Shown here in pieces: positions 9,145 to 17,089 of a stretch of DNA of 64,000 nt. Both the position numbers and the translations under genes were made by a program. The DNA is taken from the NCBI RefSeq assembly GCF_028993555.1, contig NZ_CP118610.1, positions 3,467,001 through 3,531,000 of the forward strand. Direction: 5' to 3'. A model generated the notes under the pieces. That model saw only the letters and a list, made by a program, of their open reading frames with translations, was not told where the DNA came from and did not search any database. Numbering within the stretch: the stretch's first letter is position 1; the number at the start of each line of letters is the position of its first letter. The DNA is from Ensifer adhaerens (GTDB lineage: Bacteria; Pseudomonadota; Alphaproteobacteria; Rhizobiales; Rhizobiaceae).

Positions 9145-9732
9145 ATGAGCTACAATAGCGAAGTCGGTCAACGACGCCTTTCCAGAGCGGAACCGCCTCG
9201 CGCGGAACTAATTTCAAGGTTTGCGAAACTTGCGACTACCGATCTATCGGATGCGATGCACCAAAGCGGAGTGATGCAACCGGGCATCCGCTCGATCTAT
9301 TCGACGGACGTTCGATGCGCAGGACCTGCTGTCACCGTCTTTGTGCCGTCCGGCTCACAAGAGGTCAGGCGGGAAGCGATGGCGTCCGCCCAACCTGGCG
9401 ATGTCCTGGTAATTTCGTCACCTGGTATTCTCGGATCTGTCCTCGGAGGCAAGCTGGCGAAAATCCTTGCTGACAAGGGCGTAGCAGGTGTCGTTATCGA
9501 CGGTTACGTGCGCGATGTTTCAGAAATTCAGAACGTCGGTCTGCCCGTGTTTTGCCGTGGACATATCCCTGCGGCCGCACCGAAGGTCGGTCCTGGCGAG
9601 GTCAATGTTCCGATCGCGTGCGGCGGCGCAGTAGTCGCGCCAGGTGATATCGTCGTCGCAGACTGGAACGGGGTCGTCGTGGTGCCACGCGACGCTGCCG
9701 AGGCAGTAGCAACGAAGGTACTGTCTTCATAG
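9145..9732 (+). CDS. RraA-family protein (4-hydroxy-4-methyl-2-oxoglutarate aldolase / oxaloacetate decarboxylase-like)
   Basis: 195 aa. Shows the family core: TTDLSDAMHQSG near residue 30, GDVLVISSPGILGSVLGGKLAKILADKGVAGVVIDG (phosphate/metal loop), then G(Y)VRDV, where Arg and Asp bind the substrate and divalent metal, and the late PGDIVVADWNGVVVVP. True RNase E inhibitors share the fold, but metal-dependent aldolases and decarboxylases with these catalytic residues are the likelier match in a catabolic operon. Last gene of the 4862-9732 run, 25 bp after the Ldh-family gene. Confidence 0.87.
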   Translation: MSYNSEVGQRRLSRAEPPRAELISRFAKLATTDLSDAMHQSGVMQPGIRSIYSTDVRCAGPAVTVFVPSGSQEVRREAMASAQPGDVLVISSPGILGSVLGGKLAKILADKGVAGVVIDGYVRDVSEIQNVGLPVFCRGHIPAAAPKVGPGEVNVPIACGGAVVAPGDIVVADWNGVVVVPRDAAEAVATKVLSS

Positions 9733-9804
9733 GAAGCTATCAACTTCGCAAGCGTGGAACCATCAGAGCACGCTTGCGAAGTCAGGAAAGGTGCTTTGAC
9801 CTCA

Positions 9805-11466
9805 ATGAACAGCCAAGAACTGCCCGAACGCGAGAGCATGGAGTTCGACGTTGTGATCGTCGGCGCGGGGACGGCCGGTCTTGCGGCAGCAATCCGGCTG
9901 AAGCAGGTCAATCCGGAGCTTTCGGTCGTCGTGCTCGAAAAGGGCGCCGAAGTCGGCGCACATATCCTGTCTGGCGCCGTCGTCGATCCGATTGGCATCG
10001 ACCGGCTGCTGCCGGGCTGGCGCGAGGACGCCGACCATCCGTTCAAGACCGAAGTGACGGACGACCACTTCCTGTTCTTGGGCCCCGCCGGCTCGATCCG
10101 CCTGCCGAACTTTTTGATGCCGCCGCTGATGAACAATCACGGCAACTACATCGTATCGCTTGGGCTCGTCTGTCGCTGGCTGGCGACAAAGGCGGAAGAA
10201 CTCGGCGTCGAGATCTATCCGGGCTTTGCCGCAACCGAAGTGCTCTACAACGACGAGGGCGCGGTCATCGGTGTTGCCACCGGCGACATGGGCATCGAGA
10301 GGAACGGCGAGCCGGGACCGAACTTTGCCCGCGGCATGGCGCTCTTGGGCAAATACACGCTGATCGGCGAGGGCGTGCGCGGCTCGCTCGCCAAGCAACT
10401 GATCGCCAAATTCGATCTCTCCAGGGACAGCGACGTCCAGAAGTTCGGCATCGGCCTGAAGGAACTCTGGCAGGTGAAGCCGGAGAACCATCGTCCCGGC
10501 CTGGTGCAGCACTCGTTCGGCTGGCCGCTCGGCATGAAGACCGGTGGCGGCTCGTTCCTCTACCATCTCGAAGACAACATGGTCGCCGTCGGCTTCGTCG
10601 TGCACCTGAATTACAAGAACCCCTATCTCTTCCCGTTCGAGGAGTTCCAGCGCTTCAAGACGCATCCGGCGATCCGCGGCACCTTCGAGGGTGGCAAGCG
10701 GTTGTCCTATGGCGCGCGTGCGATCACCGAGGGCGGCTACCAGTCGGTGCCGAAGCTGTCGTTCCCGGGTGGTGCGCTGATCGGCTGTTCGGCCGGTCTC
10801 GTCAACGTGCCGCGCATCAAGGGCAGCCACAATGCGGTGCTTTCAGGGATTCTCGCGGCAGAAAAGCTGGCGGCAGCAATCGAAGCCGGCCGGGCCAATG
10901 ACGAGCCGATCGAGATCGAACGCGGCTGGCGCGACAGCGCCATCGGCCAGGACCTGAAGCGGGTCAGGAACGTCAAGCCGCTGTGGTCGAAGTTCGGCAC
11001 GGCGATCGGCGTTGGGCTCGGTGGTCTCGACATGTGGACCAACCAACTGTTCGGCTTCTCGTTCTTCGGCACGCTGAAACACGGGCTAACCGACGCGCAG
11101 TCGCTCGAGCCGGCGGCCGAGCACAAGAAGATCGACTATCCGAAGCCGGATGGCGTGCTCACCTTCGACCGACTTTCCTCGGTGTTCCTGTCGAACACCA
11201 ACCATGAGGAAGACCAGCCGGTTCACCTCAAAGTCAAGGATCTGGACCTGCAGAAGCGCTCGGAGCACGACGTCTTTGCCGGCCCGTCGACGCGCTACTG
11301 TCCGGCGGGCGTCTACGAGTGGGTGGAGAAGGACGGCAAGCAAGTCTTCGTCATCAACGCGCAGAACTGCGTGCACTGCAAGACCTGCGACATCAAGGAT
11401 CCGAACCAGAACATCAACTGGGTGCCACCGCAGGGCGGCGAAGGCCCGGTCTATCAAGACACGTAA
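9805..11466 (+). CDS. Electron transfer flavoprotein-ubiquinone oxidoreductase
   Basis: 553 aa from the ATG at 9805 (MNSQELPERESMEFDVVIVGAG); the frame is open to 9754 but the added residues are not family-like. The N-terminal FAD Rossmann motif is VIVGAGTAGLAAAIRL, followed by the ubiquinone domain with SYGARAITEGGYQS and PGGALIGCSAGLVNVPRIKG. The C-terminal 4Fe-4S ligands are RYCPAGVYEW plus CVHCKTCDIKDPNQN. It transfers electrons from ETF to the quinone pool at the membrane. Codon use is much more GC-rich and core-like than in the genes on both sides. It may serve the FAD oxidase upstream. Confidence 0.95.
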   Translation: MNSQELPERESMEFDVVIVGAGTAGLAAAIRLKQVNPELSVVVLEKGAEVGAHILSGAVVDPIGIDRLLPGWREDADHPFKTEVTDDHFLFLGPAGSIRLPNFLMPPLMNNHGNYIVSLGLVCRWLATKAEELGVEIYPGFAATEVLYNDEGAVIGVATGDMGIERNGEPGPNFARGMALLGKYTLIGEGVRGSLAKQLIAKFDLSRDSDVQKFGIGLKELWQVKPENHRPGLVQHSFGWPLGMKTGGGSFLYHLEDNMVAVGFVVHLNYKNPYLFPFEEFQRFKTHPAIRGTFEGGKRLSYGARAITEGGYQSVPKLSFPGGALIGCSAGLVNVPRIKGSHNAVLSGILAAEKLAAAIEAGRANDEPIEIERGWRDSAIGQDLKRVRNVKPLWSKFGTAIGVGLGGLDMWTNQLFGFSFFGTLKHGLTDAQSLEPAAEHKKIDYPKPDGVLTFDRLSSVFLSNTNHEEDQPVHLKVKDLDLQKRSEHDVFAGPSTRYCPAGVYEWVEKDGKQVFVINAQNCVHCKTCDIKDPNQNINWVPPQGGEGPVYQDT

Positions 11467-11526
11467 GATCACTCAGCCGGCGCGGTTCAAGACGAAGTAA
11501 GAAAGTGACATGTCCGGGAGGACACC

Positions 11527-12690
11527 ATGGGATTCCTTCGCCCGAAGTTCGCCGCGGGAAATGTCGCTCTGCTCTTGAACACTGTGTTGTTGCAGTTTGT
11601 TGTCTACGCGCTTCGCCTTGCGACCGTCTACCGGACGGTCGAATTGTCGCTTCCTGCAGTCTGGCTGGGTATCATCGCGGGCTGCTTCGCTCTCCTTCCC
11701 GTTTTCCTCGCGCTGCCTGCGGGAAGGTGGGTGGATCGAGGAGGTGAACTCTGGGTATTGCAAAGCGGCAATTGGTGCGTCGCACTATCCGCTTTGGGTT
11801 TCTGGCTTTTCGGCGACAACGCAATAGGCCTCCTGTTACTAACCGTTACGCTCGGCATCGGTCACACACTTGCTACAGTATCCCAACAGGCAGTTGCGGT
11901 ATCCAAACCGGCGAAACGACAAGATCGCCAGATTGGCCACTACACGCTGGCTGTTTCCCTGGGGCAAATTGCTAGTCCCTTATTGGTGCTTCTAGGCCAG
12001 AGACCGGAGAGCGGAATACCGCATATGCAGCCCGTCTTTCTGGCTGCGTTGGTTCTTGCAGGCGCTTCGGCAGCAAGCGGTAGATTCGTCAGTGGCACAC
12101 CACATGTCGGAGAGGCTGCATGTTCGCGGTCGGCAGAGATAAACGAAATCCTTCGGCTGAAAAAAATGCCCCTACTTATAGTAACCGGTGCTCTCGGCTT
12201 GTCGGCCAGCGATCTTCTTATGATTTACATCCCCGTATTGGGACTCGAACGGGGAATCGGCCCTGAAGCAGTCAGCTTGATACTGAGTGTTCGCGCATGT
12301 GCTGTAGTCTTATCCCGGGCGCTCTTTTCCCAACTACTTAACCTGCTCGGAACGAACAGGAATCTATTGATTGCGAGCCAATTTACGGCGTTCGCAGGTG
12401 TAGGTTCGCTTTTACTCCCGCTTGGGGCATGCGGGATGGCGGTCGCTGTATTCGTCTCAGGTTTCGGCATAGGGGTGAGCCAACCCCTGACGATCGCGTG
12501 GGTCAGTCAAATCACTCCGAAACATATGCTCGGTACCGCACTATCGCTGCGACTTACAGGAAATCGAGCAGGCCAACTTGTTATCCCCGGCCTTTCCGGA
12601 TTATTGGCTACGTTCGCCGGGCCGATAAGTGTGTTCGCAACGACTGCGGCGGCTTTTATCGCGCTGAGTCTATGGTCGGCTAGACTCTAA
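11527..12690 (+). CDS. MFS transporter
   Basis: 387 aa with about 12 hydrophobic segments and the cytoplasmic loop LPAGRWVDRGGE between segments 2 and 3 (variant of the MFS motif A). GGGAGG lies just before the ATG. Codon use (ATA, AGA, AGT, TTA) is clearly less GC-biased than in the preceding ETF-QO gene, suggesting separate acquisition. It starts 60 bp after that gene on the same strand and is followed by a 122-bp gap. Substrate not predictable; it could import a catabolic substrate or export a product. Confidence 0.85.
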   Translation: MGFLRPKFAAGNVALLLNTVLLQFVVYALRLATVYRTVELSLPAVWLGIIAGCFALLPVFLALPAGRWVDRGGELWVLQSGNWCVALSALGFWLFGDNAIGLLLLTVTLGIGHTLATVSQQAVAVSKPAKRQDRQIGHYTLAVSLGQIASPLLVLLGQRPESGIPHMQPVFLAALVLAGASAASGRFVSGTPHVGEAACSRSAEINEILRLKKMPLLIVTGALGLSASDLLMIYIPVLGLERGIGPEAVSLILSVRACAVVLSRALFSQLLNLLGTNRNLLIASQFTAFAGVGSLLLPLGACGMAVAVFVSGFGIGVSQPLTIAWVSQITPKHMLGTALSLRLTGNRAGQLVIPGLSGLLATFAGPISVFATTAAAFIALSLWSARL

Positions 12691-12812
12691 ACCTTGGGAC
12701 TGATGGCCAGTTGGGGATTGATCGGCAAACCAACTTCTGCATGGCTTCGCAACCTTACACATTCTTGAAATTGCGCTAAGCGGTGCCCGCTTACGTGGAG
12801 GAGCTGATCGCA

Positions 12813-13700
12813 TCAGCCTTCACCGCGGTTGAGTTCGTAACCCTCCTGTTCTGCGCGGTAGCTCTGCTCCATCCGGTCAACCTTCATCGACCGAACGCGT
12901 CCGCTGGAGCGGAGAAAGGTCAGCATCGCCTCAATGTCATCGCTGCCGCCGGGCGGCGCACCATATGCAACCGGGCGGCGCGAGAGTTTCTGCACCCAGT
13001 AGCGAATTTCGCGCTCGGCTGGAGGGTAATACATGCCAAGCCGATAAAGCCGGCCGCCTGTTCGAACCCAGCGTGGGGGCACCATATCGTCCATCTGGAC
13101 GATCGGGGACGTGTGCCCATGCTCGCCGTCGCCGATATCAGGCTTACCGAAGAACCAGCCGTACAACCATGGTCGGGAACCGCTCTCGCCCTGCTCCTCA
13201 ACCACCCATCCGTCAATGATGGGAGCAGCATCGAACTCGGCAGCCGTCGGCCGAGCGGCTACGAACGAGTCTGCCTCGGGAGAATAGGAATCATCGGCAT
13301 CGAGAGGACCTACGAAAGGAACAACGCCCTTGCCGAGCTTTCCATCAGCATGCTCGCTGCAGACAACCTTCCATAGGCCACCGAAGTTGCTCAGCCGCCC
13401 GCGACGTCCGCAGATCTCGCAGATGTGGAAGGAGCGCGCGGATGCCAGCCGGTGGGCATCGGCGATCGCACGGCTTGCATCAGGTGCGACGTCTGATGTG
13501 GTGTAGTGGATGTGCAGACAACCCATCTTCTCCTTCACCTGCTGGATCATGAACGTCCCTCCTGCTGCCATGGCTTTGTCAGCATCGTCCAAGAATGCGT
13601 GCAAGATGCCCAGCCAGCCATCGTCGCATGAGGCCGCCAATGGACGGTCGTCGAACCCCAGGTGGGGGTATAGATCGCGTAGACCGGTGATCAGGCTCAT
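12813..13700 (-). CDS. Two-domain island protein: QVKEK/CxxCG zinc-ribbon domain plus DUF6634-like domain
   Basis: 295 aa, no known enzyme. Residues 1-120 match a domain common in phage and island hypotheticals: CDDGWLGIL near 25-33, IQQVKEKMGCLHIHY near 52-66, and ICEICGRRGRL...VVCSEH near 93-117, a probable zinc ribbon. Residues about 150-235 (AAPIIDGW ... HTSPIVQMD ... RTGGRLYRLG) align by eye with the small protein at 16575-16883. I know that pattern as DUF6634, from memory only. The tail (240-295) is charged. The start overlaps the upstream gene stop as ATGA, implying coupled expression. Function unknown. Confidence 0.8.
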   Translation of the reverse strand: MSLITGLRDLYPHLGFDDRPLAASCDDGWLGILHAFLDDADKAMAAGGTFMIQQVKEKMGCLHIHYTTSDVAPDASRAIADAHRLASARSFHICEICGRRGRLSNFGGLWKVVCSEHADGKLGKGVVPFVGPLDADDSYSPEADSFVAARPTAAEFDAAPIIDGWVVEEQGESGSRPWLYGWFFGKPDIGDGEHGHTSPIVQMDDMVPPRWVRTGGRLYRLGMYYPPAEREIRYWVQKLSRRPVAYGAPPGGSDDIEAMLTFLRSSGRVRSMKVDRMEQSYRAEQEGYELNRGEG

Positions 13701-14110
13701 GGCTCCGATCCCTTGTCTCTTCCCTTTCGAGCAGGTTTTCCGCGGACAAGTTGACCGAGCTCACTCTTGCGCCCTTGTCCGACGACGATGCGATCGCCCG
13801 TATATGGTTTGAAGCCGATAGCATCGAGAGCCTCGCCAAAGCTCTCTCCCTGCCTTGCAGCAATAACAAGCTCGGCAAGATCCTTCAGAGCGATCACCGC
13901 TACCATGTCTTCATTCGTCTTGGGACTGCCGATGAGCTGAGGGATGCCTTTTCGGGCCTTCCGGAGCAATGCGCTCAGCTCGTCCCGTGCCCGTCTGACC
14001 GTTAGGGGATCACCGCCGATCTGAGCGATCGTCTCTACAAGGCCATCCGCAATCTCCTGCCTGCTGGCGTTGCGGAATATTTGAACCTGATTGTTTATTC
14101 TGGCGTCCAT
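13697..14110 (-). CDS. Small protein with Phd/YefM-like segment, coupled to the zinc-ribbon gene
   Basis: 137 aa from the ATG at 14110 (MDARINNQVQIF); an ATG at 14134 in frame is an alternative without a better ribosome site. Residues about 37-75 (TVRRARDELSALLRKARKG then MVAVIALKDLAEL) resemble the Phd/YefM antitoxin core, in which an ARxxLSxLL helix and a G-x-P strand are followed by a VAVLVxxxDLxxL strand. The C-terminus is strongly basic. With a 4-bp overlap to the larger downstream gene it has antitoxin-first toxin-antitoxin geometry. Weak similarity; function inferred only. Confidence 0.72.
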   Translation of the reverse strand: MDARINNQVQIFRNASRQEIADGLVETIAQIGGDPLTVRRARDELSALLRKARKGIPQLIGSPKTNEDMVAVIALKDLAELVIAARQGESFGEALDAIGFKPYTGDRIVVGQGRKSELGQLVRGKPARKGRDKGSEP

Positions 14111-14583
14111 GTTCTCCGCACTTCCCGTCGGCATTGGGAGCGTGACCGCAAGCCTTTCACGGGCTGTCCGACGGTTGCCCGAACGACCAAGCGCTCATGT
14201 ACTACGCGAGCGCGCGCACTTCACGATCGGTAATGGTCCCAGGAAACTCGGGCTCAACCTCCGGCTTGACTGGAGATCGCTCACGACGACAGCGGCCGCA
14301 CCCGCCGCCGTAAACCTCCGCAAGTTTCGCTGCAGTTTCGGCAATGTCGATAATGACTACGGTCACATGACGAAGAGCCGTCTTCGAAACCCTCATCGAA
14401 ACCCCACTTGAATCCTTCAATCTAGGACACGGTCTATTCGGAAGCGGTTTCCACCCCGTTACGCGCAATGTCGTCGAAGGATTCAATCCTGGGAATATCG
14501 ATAACCTGTCGCTCGTGGACACGACTTCGGCCGAAGGTCCATCAATCGGTGGCCACGTTCACCCGTTGGCGCACCGCACTCTT
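14111..14583. other. Gap between the Phd-like gene and the AAA+/M41 gene
   Basis: 473 bp with no confident gene. It holds one marginal 64-aa frame (14202-14396, listed separately), the region upstream of the Phd-like gene, and the region downstream of the protease gene. I see no clear terminator, repeat or RNA here. A 106-aa plus-strand frame (14091-14411) has no family features. Confidence 0.5.
14202..14396 (-). CDS. Possible 64-aa protein, no family recognised
   Basis: From the ATG at 14396 (MRVSKTALRHVTVVIIDIAE...) with GTGGGG six bases before it. It contains IDIAETAAKLAEVYGGGCGRCRRE, with a CxxC pair, and an acidic or Pro-rich end. It lies in the same direction between the protease gene and the Phd-like gene, so it could be a small operon member. 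The length is short and I recognise nothing, so it may be chance. Confidence 0.3.
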   Translation of the reverse strand: MRVSKTALRHVTVVIIDIAETAAKLAEVYGGGCGRCRRERSPVKPEVEPEFPGTITDREVRALA

Positions 14584-16443
14584 CTATCCTCCGCGTTCTA
14601 TCTTGAGGGCACGATGGTTGACCGCCTCCGTAGCAAGGGAGAGGACACGATCCCGCTGGTCAGAGAGCATTTTCAAGACTCGATCATACTGAACGCCGAC
14701 AATATCAACGACCTCATTCTCGAAGCGTTCAGGCAACGACGCGTCGACGAGATCTTGGACAGTCCCCAGGAAGACAGGTTTCGAGCCGAACCCGTAAGTG
14801 CCGACCATCCGTCGGGCGAGTGACGTCGCACGCTCAATATCGCTGCCCATGACGCCGCCCGATCCCACAGATCTATCCCCGAACACCGCGGCCTCTGCCG
14901 CCATTCCGGCAAGAGACACTGCAATGCGGTTGCGAAGGCTTGTTTCTGTGGGGAGATTGTCCTCCGTCAGCTCGTAGGTAGCCAAGCCACCAAGGTACCC
15001 CGGAGCCGATCGCTCGAACGAGTCCTTGATTTCGATCGTGGCGCTCGTCGCGTACCCGACTGATAGTGAGACCAAGGCATGACCTGCCTCGTGCACTGCG
15101 AGGCGGAGCAGTTCTTCCGGCGTATAGCTTGTCCTTTCGGGAAGCTGAGCTCTGATGTCTTTCAGTTCCAGCTCTCGATCCTCGTCCCGTGCCTTCTTCC
15201 GTGCATCGCGAACGAGCTGTGCCAGGGCAGAACCGGACTTGCCTTCCAGATGTTCGGCTATCTCCGCCAGCGATTCGAGCGGGAAGTTGCCATCCGCATG
15301 GTAGTTCAAGATCTCGGCTCGCGTGTTTTTGTCTGGAAGCGGCAGCGTGAATTGGTGCTCCAGTCGACCGGCGCGCTTGACGGCTGGATCGATGTAATCC
15401 GGATAGTTCGTGGCGCCAATCACAATGACGCCCTCGCCCAGTCTGGATAGAAGGTTCAGAAACTCGTTCAGAACGTTTCGCCAATAATGATTGTTGCCTT
15501 CACGGGCTGAACCGCCCGAGCGTGAGCCTATACTGTCGAGTTCGTCTATGAAGAGGACAGCGCCACGACCGTCGTTCGCCTTCTCGAAACAGTTCCGCAT
15601 CGCTTCCAGCGTGTCACCGAGATGTCCCGCAGACTGCCATTCTCCGATGGTCGCTGGGATCAACCTCAATCCCAGTGCTTTTGCCAGTGCTGATGCAAAG
15701 AACGTCTTGCCTGTGCCCGGAGGACCGGAGAGCAGAGCACTGCTGCCGACCTCCTTCCAAGCCAACCTCCCGGCTCGCCACTGCGCGACGTCCGTACGAA
15801 GTCCCGCAACCCAAGGCTTCGCGTCCGCGTATCCTGGTAGTTCGAAAAGGCTCGGTCCCTCTATCTCAGGACGTTCCAGGTCGTCGAGGAGGGCAAGCTC
15901 CCGCGTCCCGAGGTCCTTCTTGAGGATTGCCGCAACCACGATGTTTGCCGGTTTCCTAGCGAGCAGCAGAGCGTGCTCTTCCGAAATCGGCGGTCTCCCC
16001 GAAAGCCGGCGCGCCGCATGAATGTGACTAGGAGCCGGGGGCTCGACAAACATGAGCGCCAGAGCGGCGAACCGAACGTCCTTTGGAACCTCGTCAATGC
16101 TCCTGGCGATCAAGACCGCCAGTCCGTGAAGGCCGAACACCGTTATGCACTCGTTGGAGCCGCCCTTCTTCCTTGGCGGATTGGCAAGACGCACCCCGGG
16201 GCGCGGCGCCCACTCATCACTGTCGGCTCCAATCATCGCATACGCAGCGAGTTCATAGTCCTGTGTGCGATATCCGTCAGGAACCACGAAGATGACAAAC
16301 CCATCGGAACCGGATCGAAGCGAGTGGCCGGTTCCCATTAGAGCCGCGCGCAGACCACGGTAGGCGAGGTATGTTGAGGGTTCCTTCGACAGCTTGCGGA
16401 GCCGGTCGCGCGTATCTCGCCGCCTCATATCAGCGTTCCCCAT
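14584..16443 (-). CDS. Soluble FtsH-like AAA+ ATPase with M41 zinc metalloprotease domain
   Basis: 619 aa from the ATG at 16443. Residues 1-190 form an unrecognised N-terminal domain. The AAA+ module has Walker A GPPGTGKT at 240-247, Walker B LFIDEL at 297-302 and sensor-1 GATN at 343-346. The peptidase has HEAGH at 451-455 and the third zinc ligand region GSDIERAT. Unlike housekeeping FtsH there is no N-terminal membrane segment, and the pore aromatic-V-G loop is replaced by EWQSAG, so it is probably a cytosolic protease with its own substrate-selection domain. It lies 131 bp downstream of the small TTG-start gene and may share its promoter. Confidence 0.88.
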   Translation of the reverse strand: MGNADMRRRDTRDRLRKLSKEPSTYLAYRGLRAALMGTGHSLRSGSDGFVIFVVPDGYRTQDYELAAYAMIGADSDEWAPRPGVRLANPPRKKGGSNECITVFGLHGLAVLIARSIDEVPKDVRFAALALMFVEPPAPSHIHAARRLSGRPPISEEHALLLARKPANIVVAAILKKDLGTRELALLDDLERPEIEGPSLFELPGYADAKPWVAGLRTDVAQWRAGRLAWKEVGSSALLSGPPGTGKTFFASALAKALGLRLIPATIGEWQSAGHLGDTLEAMRNCFEKANDGRGAVLFIDELDSIGSRSGGSAREGNNHYWRNVLNEFLNLLSRLGEGVIVIGATNYPDYIDPAVKRAGRLEHQFTLPLPDKNTRAEILNYHADGNFPLESLAEIAEHLEGKSGSALAQLVRDARKKARDEDRELELKDIRAQLPERTSYTPEELLRLAVHEAGHALVSLSVGYATSATIEIKDSFERSAPGYLGGLATYELTEDNLPTETSLRNRIAVSLAGMAAEAAVFGDRSVGSGGVMGSDIERATSLARRMVGTYGFGSKPVFLGTVQDLVDASLPERFENEVVDIVGVQYDRVLKMLSDQRDRVLSLATEAVNHRALKIERGG

Positions 16444-16574
16444 GGCCGGCCCCACCTGAGCGACCGAGCTTTGTCAGGCGCATTGGCGTCCGCGCACAGT
16501 GCAGCGATCTTTCCACGCCACAGTCGGCGAGGAATGCAGCGGGTGACAGTACAAGCGCATGAGGCGGCGAGCGT

Positions 16575-16883
16575 TTATGCATTCCGGCGCCCTTCAGATC
16601 CGTGCGGACGCCCCAGGCGGTACCAACGGTTAACCGTGCGGGCCAATCCGCGATCAACATCGAGATAGAAAACCTGTGTTGTCATGCAACGGTGCCCATC
16701 CAAGATACGCGGGTGTCCCGTCACGATGCCTGTCAAGGCGAGTGAAGACTGGGGCACATAAGCGTACTCATCCAAGATCGGGGCGACTGCCAACGCCGAA
16801 GCGTCCATCCCCAAAGACGAAACACTTCGGATGTCGTCCGTCAGCCGCTGGAGTGCAGCGCCGTCGATAAAGCTGTACCTCAA
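16575..16883 (-). CDS. Small DUF6634-like protein with TTG start
   Basis: 102 aa. No ATG exists in frame before the upstream stop. The TTG at 16883 has a perfect AAGGAGG eight bases upstream, which decides the start. The core APILDEYAYVPQ...TGHPRILDGH...TTQVFYLD...ARTVNRWYRLG recurs as the second domain of the 295-aa protein at 12813-13700. The family (DUF6634 from memory) is typical of rhizobial islands and plasmids and has no known role. It is divergent from the XRE gene across three palindromes and is likely controlled by it. Confidence 0.78.
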   Translation of the reverse strand: MRYSFIDGAALQRLTDDIRSVSSLGMDASALAVAPILDEYAYVPQSSLALTGIVTGHPRILDGHRCMTTQVFYLDVDRGLARTVNRWYRLGRPHGSEGRRNA

Positions 16884-16971
16884 TGAGTTGGCCTCCTTCG
16901 AAGGGCGTTAGAAGCAGCGGAACTGATTCGGCAATTATGGAAACAAGATCGCGGCGCCCGTCCCGCATTCT

Positions 16972-17028
16972 TGCCGAAAATCGGCACCCAAGTGCCGAAT
17001 TTCGGCACACTTATGCCGAAATTCGGCA
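16972..17028. promoter_or_regulatory. Array of three palindromic operators, 21-bp period
   Basis: Site 1 TGCCGAAAATCGGCA (16972-16986), site 2 GTGCCGAATTTCGGCAC (16992-17008) and site 3 TGCCGAAATTCGGCA (17014-17028) share the arm TGCCGA(A). Their centres are at 16979, 17000 and 17021, exactly 21 bp or two helical turns apart, so dimers would sit on one DNA face. They lie in the 206-bp space between the TTG-start gene (minus) and the XRE gene (plus). This is the expected geometry for cooperative binding by the neighbouring HTH protein. Confidence 0.85.
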
Positions 17029-17089
17029 CGTTGTCAACACTTCACCAGCGCCATTTGCTCCTAGGTGTTTTGCATGACATTGAATCCTT

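Noticed and set aside
14515..14823. 102-aa plus-strand frame
   Set aside because: Antisense to the C-terminal part of the AAA+/M41 gene, with no independent support.
16972..17028. Possible short CRISPR-like array
   Set aside because: Repeats are 15-17 bp palindromes separated by only 5 bp; there are no spacers and no cas genes.
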